In this document: piece by piece, positions 1-9,510 of the stretch
Numbering within the stretch: the first letter of the stretch is position 1
Layout: every line of letters begins with the position of its first letter
Assembly (NCBI RefSeq): GCF_025370935.1
Contig: NC_133476.1
Location: 21,090,801 to 21,154,800 of the forward strand
Length of the DNA stretch: 64,000 nt
Source of the DNA: Choristoneura fumiferana
Lineage: Eukaryota > Arthropoda > Insecta > Lepidoptera > Tortricidae
Reading direction: 5' to 3'
Program-made: the position numbers and the translations under genes
Notes under the pieces: generated by a model
Told to the model about the DNA's origin: nothing
What the model saw: the letters and a program-made list of their open reading frames with translations, nothing else
Databases searched by the model: none

Positions 1-64
1 GTAATATTAGCTCAAATAAAAAGAGGGAACTGCAATGTGTAAAGACAAAGAATAGAATTAGTAG

Positions 65-190
65 TGAACTAAAATAATTTCCTTGCTCACCCGCGACCTT
101 ACGATAGCTATCGTAGGTCGCGGGTGAGCAAGAAATTATTTAGTTCATTGATATGGACCTCCGCAAAGTAACGCCTGATTCAATAAATAT
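65..190 (+). mobile_element. Hairpin retroposon-like element, copy-1-specific insertion
   Basis: Present in duplication copy 1 and absent at the matching site in copy 2. Flanked by a perfect 12-base direct repeat 'tagaattagtag' (53-64 and 191-202), which occurs once in the empty copy 2. Positions 65-147 form a nearly perfect palindrome centred on 'cgatagctatcg', with arms starting 'tgaactaaa' and ending 'tttagttca'. The remainder, 148-190, ends in 'gattcaataaat', a polyadenylation-like tail. It is the reverse complement of the element at 378-528 with a longer hairpin. No coding capacity. Confidence 0.85.
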
Positions 191-377
191 TAGAATTAGT
201 AGATCAAAAGAAATAGTAATAAAAAACTTATTTTTCAAAAACTTTATAAATCACCGATGACGAAATTCCTATGCAGTCTTTTGGGAACACTAACAACACA
301 ACGGTATGTACGAGTATAGCCCAAATCACGTATCAAGGTGAAACCTTTATGCTACATGTCAAATTCAAATTACTTTA

Positions 378-528
378 ATTTATTGAATCAGGCGTTACTT
401 GGCGGAGGTCCACATCAATGAACTAAAAGAATTTCCTTGCTTGGTGGAGGAACTGCATGAACACGCATATTTTGCATAAGCTTAGCTATCGTAAGGTCGC
501 GGGTGAGCAAGGAAATTCTTTTAGTTCA
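378..528 (-). mobile_element. Hairpin retroposon-like element (older insertion, both copies)
   Basis: Same family as 65-190 in the opposite orientation. The + strand begins 'atttattgaatcaggcg' (reverse complement of the AATAAA-like tail) and ends 'tttagttca'. A 13-base direct repeat 'tcaaattacttta' flanks it (365-377 and 529-541). The hairpin stem is about 22 bp ('tgaactaaaagaatttcc' with its complement at 507-528), and the loop is longer than in 65-190. Present at 16938-17088 in copy 2, so it predates the duplication. Confidence 0.8.
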
Positions 529-541
529 TCAAATTACTTTA

Positions 542-1080
542 TTTCGCATAAAATGTGGTGTATACAATGGTCTTATAAATAATTTGATCGCACACAATTT
601 CTCCAACATCTGGCAAAATTTATGTTTATGCTCATTAACTAATATCTAAATAAATGATGTCATGTTGTCCTTTCATACATTTGCCACAGAAATTATAGCA
701 AAATAATAATGAAATGGTTCCGTCCCGACCTCCCGTACATCGCTGGTAAAACTAAAACACAGTGTAGCAACGTAGAATTTATATGGCCGCTGTGACCAGC
801 TTCAAACTAAGCCCTGATCACTTGTTGCAGTTCGGTGCCCTATGCGATCATCGATACTCAATATAGTTCATGGTTGCGTTTTAAAATTGGGTGTTTTGAA
901 GATGTATCACCGGTGACTTTTTTGTTACTCGTATTCATTTTACTTTTTAGTGTTTCAAAGTATAAATTATATCACTTTTTTTGGTAAATGTACCTACTTG
1001 ATTATTGAAATTAGACTATTTTCCTTGAAGTTACTTGATTATTGCACCCGCCAGAGCTTTGTACCTAGATGTACAAAATT
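542..1080. other. Anonymous AT-rich DNA in copy 1
   Basis: No domain, RNA or repeat boundary recognised. It is closely matched by 17102-17925 in copy 2, which additionally carries a LINE tail. Short open frames here have no recognisable similarity. Confidence 0.6.
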
Positions 1081-1165
1081 TACTACGAACTGCGGCCCAA
1101 GCCCTTTTATTCTGCAAGGAGGCCTGTGTCCTGCAGTAGGACGGATATCGGCCGAGATGATGAGG
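1081..1165 (+). repeat. 3' fragment of RTE-tailed SINE
   Basis: Contains the tail motifs of the SINE family at 11256-11567 and 59300-59609: 'tactacgaactgcggccc', 'aaggaggcctgtgtcctgca' and 'gccgagatgatgagg'. Only the last ~85 bases remain; the tRNA-like head is missing. Also present in duplication copy 2 at 17926-18010. Confidence 0.65.
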
Positions 1166-1269
1166 TATCAGTTGTAAAATGTATTGCTCCTGCTTATTAC
1201 AAGCCACAACCTAAAATAAGAATGTTAAAAAATCCAAATAAAACTTACTATTTTTAAAGAATGTTACCA

Positions 1270-1540
1270 AAGTTGCACCTACAAGGTATCCCGCAGCTAA
1301 CACAAACTAATTCGCATTATCGCCGAACGAAAAGCGGCTATCCGTCTTCATTACTCCCATTAAGCGTGGGAGGACTTAATTTGGTCCGTTATTGCCCGCT
1401 CAATGCGTAATGAACACTGTTTTAATATATGTGCTGTGTTAAATCGGGCGCTCCTTTTCTAACCGTAGCGGATTTGTGCTCTGTTTCACTTTTGATTGTG
1501 GCGTTGATGCTAACTTATTTAGGTTTTGGGTACAGACCCA
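1270..1540. other. Near-identical block between duplicate copies
   Basis: About 270 bases with essentially no substitutions relative to copy 2 (18094-18362), although neighbouring sequence carries several per few hundred bases. Base composition is more balanced than the surroundings and no mobile-element motif is seen. It could be a conserved noncoding element, a gene-conversion tract or chance. No reading frame of note. Confidence 0.4.
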
Positions 1541-2198
1541 TTTGGTCAGTGCACGTAACAAATGTTAATTGTAATAATAAGCAAGTATTGAACACCTAAC
1601 AGTAAAAGACACGCGTTATAAAGTACCTAACTTAACGCGTAATTATGAAAATATTCGGCGACTTCAATTAAAATTCCTGAAAATTTTTAACTAAAAAATG
1701 TGTTCCGTAAAACTTGGTAAACCTACTGAAGTATTCTGGATTAATTTTAAAACAGTGTACAAACAGCAGCAAAAATTCATTTACATAGTATGAAATATCG
1801 CATATTTTTTTTCCTCATCCGGCTATTAGCTTACGGACTGGGGACACAAAGTTTTAAGGTCTATAAAACCTTTTGATAGGTAGTAAAGCGAGTGACAGAC
1901 GGACAGCACGGAATAATAAAGATCCTGACAAAGGGCTACAAGTTGAGAATCATGCCGGAATGATAATAGAAAAGACGGTAAAATAACTGATTGAATTATG
2001 TGGTTAAGAGTTGCGAGCTATCAACTTGTTTAGTACAACACTAAGGAATGTACTGTAAATCTGAGTATTTGATAATATATAACTTTTTTTATTAATATAT
2101 AACTTTCAGTTTGTAAATATGTTTTGCTAAGTCAGTAATTTTATTCTACTCTAGTTATATATGTGCTTGTCAGATTCTTCTCAACAGAGGTTTTTCCG
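1541..2198. other. Anonymous AT-rich DNA with an old repeat remnant
   Basis: Mostly featureless. Around 1855-1935 the sequence ('ttgataggtag...gacagacggacagca') resembles degenerate repeats with 'gacagacggacag' motifs seen at 3852-3935 and 32660-32800, which suggests an old dispersed element. Confidence 0.4.
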
Positions 2199-2275
2199 AA
2201 CCGGTGTTAGATCTTTTTGACATTCATAAGTGCTTGACATAGCCTAAATTGAATGAAGATATTTTGACCTTGACA
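2199..2275 (+). repeat. LINE 3' tail fragment
   Basis: Homologous to 38955-39045 on the opposite strand: 'accggtgttaga', 'gacattcataagtgcttg', 'agcctaaattgaat' and 'gaagatattttgaccttga' occur in the same order. The tail of simple 'tttgac' units seen at 38955 is nearly lost here. Also in copy 2 at about 19024-19101. Confidence 0.65.
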
Positions 2276-2906
2276 GGTAAAGTACTAGTTTTCAATTATC
2301 TAAATAATATGCAACCTGGCTAAGATATTTATTTGGCGTATGTTGCATTTGTAAACATTTCGACAGTGGAAAAGAAAAATTATTAAATTACCCAAGTGCT
2401 TCTTTTGGGAAATTAATTTTAAGTGTTTTTCTTTAAAATTCATTTCTAAAAAGTAGCAATTATATACTAGGCACAGTAAAAGATTGATGTCAAAAAATGC
2501 AACCTGATTTAAAGTGTAAAGTACTCGTAATCGATCCTTCTTTCGATTCTGAACAAACTAAATACTTTAAGTTTTTCCGACATTTAATTAACACTTATAT
2601 AAACTTGTAAAAATGTTCATTAAGCTAGGTACAGAAAGAGGATAAATCGCAGCTCGCAAAAACGGGCACAGAGCACCGTCAATAGTGACGCAGGTCAAGC
2701 CGACGACGGAAAAACTGACGGCGTACATGACGCATGGCCGCGGGAAAAACGGGGGATTTAACGCGTCATTCGTAGGCGAGATTTGGTTGTGGATCTGCGG
2801 GGTTGGGTAAGTTACGCGGTTCCTGTGTTTTTGCGTGTGAAGAGTAAAATTACTAAAGCGCTGGCTGGCACTATACGTAGACATTGTAGCCTTTTACATT
2901 GTAAAA
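2276..2906. other. Anonymous DNA, partly near-identical between copies
   Basis: 2276-2600 is AT-rich and featureless. 2620-2883 is more GC-rich ('cgcaggtcaagccgacgacg', 'gacgcatggccgcggg') and practically identical to 19441-19703 in copy 2. The − strand is open for 98 codons (2588-2884), but the frame has no recognisable similarity and no supporting splice or start context. Confidence 0.45.
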
Positions 2907-2960
2907 GAGCCCTTTGCTGATAGACTCACGTCTTAAATCGAGTTTACAATACACGACATA

Positions 2961-3548
2961 ATTAAATAAATAAAAATATATATCATGGGACACGACACCA
3001 ATTGACCTAGTCCCAAACTAAGCAAAGCATGTACTATGAATACTAGGCAACAGATAAACATACTTATTTAGATAAATACATACTTAAATACATATTAAAC
3101 ATCCAAGACCCGAGAACAAACATTCGTATTATTCATACAAATACCTATCTGCTCCGGCCGGGAATCGAACAGGTGGTAGGACCTTGTGCAAGGTCCGCCC
3201 GGATTGCTACCACCATCTTGCTCGCTAATCCTGCCGTGAAGCAGCAGTGCTTGCACTGTTGTTTCGGCGTGGAGAGTAAGACAGCCGGTAAAATTACTGG
3301 CACTTGAGGTATCCCATCTTAGGCCTCTAGGTTGGCAACGCATCTGCAATACCCCTGGTGTTGCAGATGTTTATGGGCGGTGGTGATCTCTAATCATCAG
3401 GAGACCCACTTGTTCGTTTGCCATCCAGTCGAATAAAAAAAAACATATATTCGTATTATTCATACAAATATCTGCCCCGACCGGGAATCGAACCCGGGAC
3501 CTCAAGCTTCGTAGTCAGGTTCTTTAACCACTTGGCCATCCGGTCGTC
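2961..3548 (-). mobile_element. Metulj-like tRNA-derived SINE, interrupted
   Basis: Read on the − strand: tRNA-like head with A box 'tggccaagtgg' and B box 'ggttcgattcc', then 'tgttctcgggtcttggatgt', 'gcctagtattcatagtac', 'gggactaggtcaattggtgt' and an AT-rich tail. The order matches the uninterrupted copies at 16625-16887 and 32397-32655. A LINE tail (3171-3439) sits inside it close to the B box. Non-coding, with an internal RNA polymerase III promoter by family. Confidence 0.85.
3171..3439 (+). mobile_element. Non-LTR retrotransposon 3' tail, nested in SINE
   Basis: Starts 'aggtggtaggaccttgtgca' and ends 'ccagtcgaataaaaaaaa', so the poly(A) end is on the + strand. Other copies: 8119-8391, 17604-17872, 19989-20261 and 55149-55437 (reverse). 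Only the 3' ~270 bases are present, with no reverse transcriptase. The SINE sequence on either side is duplicated (3123-3170 and 3450-3493, about 44-48 bases), unusually long for a target-site duplication. Confidence 0.85.
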
Positions 3549-3689
3549 AACATAAACAATACACAACAACAACAACAACTACAATACAATATCACACAGT
3601 ACAATACAAAAACAACAGTATAAGTAATAGTAGGTACAATATCATTTAATATGAGTGAGTCTCACTGTAGTTCCATGAGCCCTTTGCTG

Positions 3690-4591
3690 ACTATTTGTAG
3701 AATAAGCATTTCCATTTTGTTTATACAATGCTGAAGAGAGTAGGGCTTTGCTCTGACCACAGAACTGAGAGTAAATAGATTACAAAATTGTGTATATTTT
3801 TTCTTATAGAATCGATGTTGCTTTTATCTCTTTTATGTCTTGCTTTTTTGAAGTTCAGCTGGATACCTCTATACGTTCCTGAGAAAAAAAATCTCGATAA
3901 ACGCACGGACGGACAGACGAACAGGCAACAAAGTACCTAAAAACCTGAATAAGTTTGTGCTCGTCATTTTTTTACTCAGCTCCATTAAGTATACTAAATT
4001 TATTATTTCACCGGAGTAGAACGTAACAAAATGGAAATGACTGCCGATTTAGTAACGGTCCGAATTAAATTGAAAATTATTACAACAATATTTGCATCAT
4101 ATATTAAGTATTTATTCAAAGCGCAGGACGGTGCTAAACCCACCCCGAAGCGAGTTAAGCCGCGAAATATGAATTTATCGCGGCCGTAGCCGATACGAAG
4201 TTGGGAAACAAATTATTTAGGTCGTATTTTATTTACATCCTTTATGAGTTAAAGTGTTTTATTGTTTTGGGACGAAGGCAGCCCCAGAGTGCAGCCTTAG
4301 ATCTTGAAACATAAAGATCAATTTCAACAAGCATCAGCACCTTCTAATATTTACCATGGTCAAGTTAGGTAAAGCGGAACTTCTTGCGTAATTATTTAAG
4401 CATTTTTGGAGACTGAATGACATCAGGTGCTACTTGAATTATCCTGCCATTTGAATAATTCATAGCCACTTCAATTTAGGTAATTTAAAGTACCAATTTG
4501 TGAATTCTTCGATCGAATACAGTCTTGAAAAGAATATTAGAGCGAAACTCAATTTGATCGTTTTCGTCCCGAATCCACAGAGCTCAATCAG
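3690..4591. other. Anonymous DNA with old dispersed-repeat remnant
   Basis: 3852-3935 carries 'ctctatacgttcctgag' followed by 'gcacggacggacagacgaac', a degenerate repeat also seen at 20928-21005 (duplicate), 32660-32800 and 56090-56215. The rest has no recognised features. Confidence 0.45.
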
Positions 4592-5010
4592 TTCAACTTA
4601 AAACGAATTAAATTCTCCGCCATTGTTGGGCTACAGCTCATTGTTTCGTTTCCACGGCTGTACATTTTGCGCCAAAGAGATGGTCCTTCGGGCCGGATCC
4701 GCGCCAACTTCTGGAGGCCATAACTACAAGGCCTCAACACACTTAAGGCGGCAACAAATTTCCTCCAATTAAATCCGTGTAGAGAGCCCGTGGAGGGTTC
4801 CATTAATTAAACGCGGCTCTTGAGCGCCCTCCGTCCTCCTGAGGGCCACCTCTCCTACAGGCTCCACTCAACATAATCGCGGACCAAAATTATTCCCTTT
4901 GATTATCTATGGCATGGCGCCGCTTTAATTGCGATTGCGTAATCTGTGGTTTAGTTGGACGTAAAAGTTAAAGTTAGTGGGCGTAACGGAGCGGACGACC
5001 AATAGACGAT
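4592..5010. other. Near-identical block between duplicate copies
   Basis: About 420 bases with no substitution that I can see against 21655-22073, whereas the bases just outside differ (for example around 4567-4580). Composition is balanced, with unique-looking sequence and homeodomain-like 'taattaa' sites. A 71-codon − strand frame (4588-4803) is identical in both copies only because the DNA is identical. Candidate conserved noncoding element or gene-conversion tract. Confidence 0.45.
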
Positions 5011-5206
5011 AAGGCTGAGTTTCCACTAGAGATGTGCGAGGTAGCGTTGCGAGGAACATTTCTCATGAACCAATAGAAATGCTCCAATTACCTATATTCT
5101 CGCTCCGCTCAACTGTTTCCACTAGAGTTGTGCTGAACGAGGATAAGTAAATGAAGCGTTTCTATGGCTTCATGATAAACATAGTCTCTCGTGTAAACGC
5201 AGCCTA
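5011..5206. mobile_element. MITE-like inverted-repeat element (family H)
   Basis: Ends 'aaggctgagtttccac' and 'gtaaacgcagcctaa' are inverted repeats, and the interior contains 'aaccaatagaaatgctcc'. The same family occurs at 14710-14920, 22074-22266 (duplicate) and 28264-28467. No coding capacity; presumably a non-autonomous DNA transposon. Confidence 0.7.
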
Positions 5207-5671
5207 AGGTCAAGAAGGACAGGCACTGGGAGAGTTTGAAACGCGGACAACATTCCGTTGATCAGAAAGATGACTTGGGTTGTTAAAATGTTAAAGAGTA
5301 CGCTGTACAGTTGCTTGCAAAATGTGTGAGCTTTGGGGATTAGTTTGTGCTAGTAATTTAGTATCAAGAGGACGTTAAATAAGCAGAAGCATTACCAAGG
5401 ACATTAGTTAAAAATTTACTTCATATCGTACTAGATTTTTATTGTTTTTCTTCAGCCTCTTGTCACCCAATTCTGAGTACAGATCTTCAGCATCCAGAAG
5501 CAGAAATATTAAGTTATAAGTGAGAATCATGTAAGTTCAAAACATTATACACGGTGTTTAGGTTATGAGACCCAATAATAATAATAATAACTCATTCAAT
5601 ATCATCATACGTTCAAGCAGAAGCACCGGCTCAAACATATGGTATAACTTTATTAGTCACTTAAGCAATTG
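5207..5671. other. Anonymous DNA at the end of duplication copy 1
   Basis: No recognised feature. Short 'aataataataa' run near 5576. Closely matches 22267-22728. Confidence 0.5.
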
Positions 5672-5685
5672 GCTAAGTAAAGTTT

Positions 5686-6918
5686 TTTGAAGAGGTGCTA
5701 AATATATTTTTCTTCGATAGTCGACGTCTTAATAATCGAGGAACTGCAGCTCTTTTATTTTTATTTCCACTTATGAATTAGAAATATTTTTTTAAGTGGT
5801 CGATATGACGTTTGTGAGATTGAAATGGCAGAACCGTTGAGGGCTCAGTACTTAGTAGAAACAGTAAAAAAAAAACGACACCTGTCACTACTGTCACTGT
5901 CAAGTAGAATCTAACCTCATCATCATCATCATCATCAGCCCGAAGACGTCCACTGCTGGACAAAGGCCTCCCCCTTAGAACGCCACAATGAACGACAACT
6001 TGCCACTTGCATCCACCGGTTTCCCGCTACTCTCACGATGTCGTCAGTCCACCTTGGTGGGAGGCCTGCCAACGCTTCGTCTTCCGGTTCGTGGTCGCCA
6101 CTCGAGGACTTTTCTCCCCAACGGTTATCTGTTCTTCGAGCGATGTGGCCTGCCCATTGCCACTTCAATTTGCATATTTTCCAGCTATGTCAGTGACTTT
6201 AGTTCTTCGACGAATTTCCGTATTCCGGATTCTATCGCGCAAAGAAACTCCAAGCATAGCTCTCTCCATAGCTCGTTGCGTGACTTTGAGCCTCTCTAAG
6301 AGCCAACAGTTAAGGACCACGTCTCAGCGCCATAAGTCATCACTGGCAACACACACTGGTCGAAGACTCTAGTCTTCAGGCACTGCGGAATATTGGACGA
6401 GAAGACATCACGAAGTTTCCCGAACGCTGCCCATCCGAGTTGGATTCTTCGGGCGACCTCTTTGTTGAAGTTGGACCTACCCAACTGGACAACTTGTTCC
6501 AGGTAAACATAGTGGTCAACAACTTCGAGTACATCGTTCCAACGATAACCGGCACGGGTGTGACATGGACATTTGACATGATTTTAGTCTTGTCCATGTT
6601 CATCTTAAGACCCACCTGTTGGGAGACGATACTGAGGTCACTGAGCATAGTATTGAGCCCCTCCAGCGACTCCGCCATTATGAGAATCTAACCTAAAACC
6701 GTTTTATTTGCTTTGCGATTTGGTGCGATCAATGTGTTTTTTGGATAATTTTTAAAGACCTCTCAGCACAAACTCAGTACTTTAAAATTTGCCGCATTTC
6801 TCCACGACCTTTGCATAATATTGGACCACGATTGGACAGTTTCGACGACTATTTTGGCTCTGCTTCTTCGACAACGCTATCTTGTATTCTCGACGACACT
6901 TGGCTTGACTTTTGGACC
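5686..6918 (+). repeat. Left inverted arm (interrupted by RTE)
   Basis: Pairs with 10092-10545. Homology resumes exactly across the RTE insertion: the bases before 5916 and after 6682 are contiguous in the opposite arm. Divergence between arms is moderate (substitutions plus short indels), so the arms are not recent. Homology fades after 'ggcttgacttttggac'. Confidence 0.8.
5916..6682 (-). pseudogene. 5'-truncated RTE-type LINE, reverse transcriptase C-terminal part
   Basis: Read on the − strand, three reading-frame pieces in order resemble the end of an RTE-clade polyprotein. 6678-6376 has 'VGLKMNMDKTKIM', 6484-6296 has 'VLPVMTYGAETWSL', and 6168-5935 has 'WAGHIARRTDNRWG' and 'PPRWTDD'. Frame changes between pieces mark it as dead. 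The endonuclease and catalytic core are missing. The 3' end is a GATGAT microsatellite (CAT on +), typical of RTE tails. A perfect 10-base duplication 'agaatctaac' flanks it (5906-5915, 6683-6692). Confidence 0.88.
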
Positions 6919-7360
6919 ATATTTTCTATTTAAGCGAAGCCGCTTTCAATACGAAATGAGTGAATTTGTGCGAGCAGATTCAAGGAACTTGCACACATGG
7001 CTATGAGTCTAAAATATTTTGAACAGTGATAAGTATACAATGTTGCCGAAATCAGAGGAGATAAAGCACTTGTCCGTACCGGTAAAATGGATGAACGTAA
7101 GTACAAAATATATATCAATACAGTTTCTCGTCTATTTTTTTTAAATTACATTTTAGGGCATCAAAAGTTGAATATGTTGCCGGACCAAAGTTTTTCGAGA
7201 GCACAGAATAACAAAAACATATTACCTATATTGTGACCATTTACTTAAATATCAACTGACATTGTGATTGATGCGACAGGTGATATTGTTCTGCATTGGC
7301 TGGTATATATATATGATAGAGTAAAATTTCTGTGGTTAGTGAAACATTTATATTGTAACT
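6919..7360. other. Anonymous DNA inside the inverted-arm unit
   Basis: No homology to the other arm and no recognised element. A short TA run lies near 7300-7315. Confidence 0.5.
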
Positions 7361-7585
7361 AGCTGTTGCCCGCGACTCTGTCTACGAAGAATTCGCTTAT
7401 CGCTTTCCCGCGAGTACTATGCATTTTTTCGGGATAAGACTTGAGATAAAAAGTAGCCTATGTTCCTCCCAGGATCCAACTACCTCCATAATGAATTTTG
7501 GCTAAATCAGTTCAGCGATTGAAGCATGAAAAGTTAACAGACAGACAGACAGAGTTCCTTTCACGTTTATAATATTAAATATAAG
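7361..7585 (-). mobile_element. Helitron-like (Lep1-type) fragment
   Basis: The + strand starts 'actagctgttgcccgcgac', the reverse complement of the CTAG-type 3' end 'gcgggcaacagctagt' common to lepidopteran Helitron-like elements. Further on come 'gggataa', 'aaagtagcctatgttcc', 'cagacagacagacag' and 'tataatatta'. The order matches 60650-60823 and 47183-47322. No helicase or Rep domain. Family assignment is from recognition. Confidence 0.65.
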
Positions 7586-7842
7586 TAAGGACTTATAATA
7601 ATTTTGATCTTTTTTTTCAGGTGGATGTAAACACACGTTTGGTGTTTTTATTTTGGTTGCAAGAAAAAGCCAGTGAAGGAGCATAACCTTTTTATCCAAG
7701 GACATGCATTTTTCCATAAAAAAGAGGCATAGAAGTATCACAGAACCTCAATGGTTAATGAAAGAGAATAGAATAGACTTAAGATTTAGCACGAAATGTA
7801 ATTTTGAACATGACAATCTCTTAATACAGAAATGTATTTTTA

Positions 7843-7983
7843 GTTGACAATGCAAGTACAGTCGACAATAAGTACAGTCAGCAATTTTTTTTTCTTTAAA
7901 TATCATTTTTGGTTTTATTTGTGTAAGCTTTTATTTTTCCTCACAATTACTTTTTGTTGACTATACTTGTCTTGCATTGTCAT
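7843..7983. mobile_element. Short inverted-repeat element
   Basis: 'gttgacaatgcaagtacag' at the left pairs imperfectly with 'tacttgtcttgcattgtcat' at the right. About 140 bases, AT-rich interior, no coding capacity. Probably a decayed MITE. Confidence 0.5.
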
Positions 7984-8118
7984 CTAATCTTGTAATAGTA
8001 TAAGTACTGCTGTGCTAAGCTAATGGTACTTTGAATTTGTATTCTCATTTTGGTTATAATTATAATACATACATACTCGTACATTGCAAGTCGAATAAAA
8101 TTTAATTGAATTTGAGCT

Positions 8119-8391
8119 GGTAGGACCTTGTGCAAGGTCCGCCCGGATGCTACCACCATCTTGCTCGCTAATCCTGCCGTGAAGCAGCAGTGCTTGCACT
8201 GTTGTGTTTCGGCGTGAGAGTAAGACAGCCGGTGAAATAACTGGCACTTGAGTATTCCTTCTTTGGCCTCTAGGTTGCAACGCATCTGCAATACCCAGGT
8301 GTGCAGTTGTCTATGGGTGTGGTGATCTCTTACCATCAGGGAGATCCACTTGCTCGTTTGCCATTCCAGTCGAATAAAAAAAAAAAAAAAC
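8119..8391 (+). mobile_element. Non-LTR retrotransposon 3' tail
   Basis: Same family as 3171-3439. Starts near 'ggtaggaccttgtgcaaggt' and ends 'cagtcgaataaaa' followed by 14 A. Several one-base losses relative to the other copies ('cccggatgctacc', 'cgtgagagtaag'). No coding part remains. Confidence 0.85.
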
Positions 8392-8399
8392 TTGTAAAA

Positions 8400-8550
8400 T
8401 ATGTTTCTTTTCACTTATGATTCTCATCATCAAAAATAACGAAAAAATGTGCAGAATTTGTAACATTGCTTACAGAGATTTTGATCAGGTTCGATTCCCG
8501 GTCATGTATGTATTAGAGTCAGACAAATAAAACAGCTTGAATGCCATATA
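8400..8550. other. Anonymous DNA with a SINE B-box remnant
   Basis: 8484-8506 reads 'gatcaggttcgattcccggt', a B-box-like scrap of a tRNA-derived SINE. Too short for a confident call. Confidence 0.3.
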
Positions 8551-8756
8551 TATCCATACTAATATTATAAATGCGAAAGTGTGTGTGTTTGTATGTTTCT
8601 CCGTCTTTCACGTCGCAACGGAGCGACGGATCGACGTGATTTTTGGCATAGAGATTGTTTATGGGCCACAGAGTGATATAGGCTACTTTTTCCCGAGGGA
8701 ACAGCGCCGCGATAACCGAATTCCACGCAGGTGAAGCCGCGGGCAAAAGATAGTAG
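8551..8756 (+). mobile_element. Helitron-like (Lep1-type) element, near full length
   Basis: Begins 'ccatactaatattataaatg', continues through 'tccgtctttcacgtcgcaac', 'gatttttggcatagagat' and 'tttttcccgagggaacagc', and ends 'gaagccgcgggcaaaagata'. The collinear copy at 37618-37816 ends in the more canonical 'agctagtt'. A non-autonomous element with no protein. Confidence 0.75.
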
Positions 8757-9158
8757 TAATATACACATCCAGGTCAACTGGTAGAACAAACAATACTATC
8801 TAGGGTCACTGTCACAAGTACAAGTACTAAAAATACAAGTAAATCACCACGGTTTGTTATAACTTATGATCAATGTAGCATATTTTTACATGTAACACAC
8901 AAGTAATCAAACCACGGTTGCTTAGGAAATGAAAAAATCTTAACAGCGCGATCAGCTTTTCCCTTGAGACGAGATAGGACATCTTTTAATGCAAAGTAAC
9001 TAAAATCCCGGTTTAACACATAGTGACCTATAATATTGTATTACATTTCGTTGTATTTCTTAGTAGTACTTCTAATGCCTTTATGGGGATGGCACAATAT
9101 TTAATTTATTAAAAATACGACTTGTTTTTAAATTACCCTTTGCCAGAATATTATATAC
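8757..9158. other. Anonymous AT-rich DNA
   Basis: No recognised feature apart from short 'acaagta' repetitions near 8815-8840. Confidence 0.5.
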
Positions 9159-9510
9159 ATGTTCCAATAAATCGGGTCTTTTGAGACATATGTTTATGCT
9201 AAACGTTTTTATGATAATTGTGTATTTATGAAATAAAAAACAATATAAATGAAGTATTGCATTTTATTATGTTACTCTGCAAATTAACTAAAACCATCTA
9301 AAACACATGCAAATAGGACAGCTTTGTATAGGTAGCATGTTCCAACAAATAGGGTCTTTTGAGTCATATGCTTATGCTAACGTTTTTTGATAATTTGTAC
9401 ATTTATGAAATAAATAAAATATAAATTATTGCATTTTTATTATATTACTCTCCAAATTAACTAAAACTATCTAAAACACATGCAATAAGACAGCTTTGTC
9501 TACATAATTT
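9159..9510. repeat. Tandem duplication, two units of about 178 bp
   Basis: Unit 1 (9159-9336) and unit 2 (9337-about 9510) both contain 'atgttccaa', 'gggtcttttgag', 'attaactaaaac', 'atctaaaacacatgcaa' and 'acagctttgt' in order, with small indels and substitutions. No coding frame. Diverged enough to be an old duplication or a two-unit satellite remnant. Confidence 0.8.

Larger units (their letters stand above)
2907..3689. mobile_element. Composite insertion bounded by a 14-base direct repeat
   Basis: A perfect 14-base direct repeat 'gagccctttgctga' at 2907-2920 and 3676-3689 brackets the composite. The left inner edge 'actcacgtcttaaatcgagt' matches the arm of the foldback element at 20647-20880. 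The right inner edge 'tttaatatgagtgagtctca' matches the sequence flanking that foldback's right arm. Inside are a SINE and, within it, a LINE tail. The flanking repeat reads as the target-site duplication of the outermost element. Shared with copy 2. Confidence 0.6.
1..5671. repeat. Segmental duplication, copy 1
   Basis: Matches 16420-22728 in the same orientation almost base for base. The match starts at the first base of the window, so this copy may extend upstream. It ends in 'ttaagcaattg' at 5671, after which the copies diverge (5672 onward versus 22729 onward). Differences are scattered substitutions, small indels (about 22 bases present near 1216-1240 and missing in copy 2) and four mobile-element insertions. 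The length difference (5671 versus 6309) is accounted for by those insertions. No gene is seen in it. Confidence 0.95.

Noticed and set aside
3095..3349. Nearly identical small proteins encoded on − at 3095-3349, 19955-20167 and 8020-8280, and on + at 55287-55496
   Set aside because: They are antisense readings of the same LINE 3' tail. Their similarity comes from repeat homology and they lie opposite the poly(A) orientation.
4588..4803. 71-codon frame conserved exactly with 21651-21866
   Set aside because: The DNA is identical as part of the segmental duplication, so protein identity is no evidence of coding selection. No motif or splice context.
9159..9510. Possible CRISPR-like or satellite array
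   Set aside because: Only two long diverged units without spacers, and the sequence is eukaryotic.
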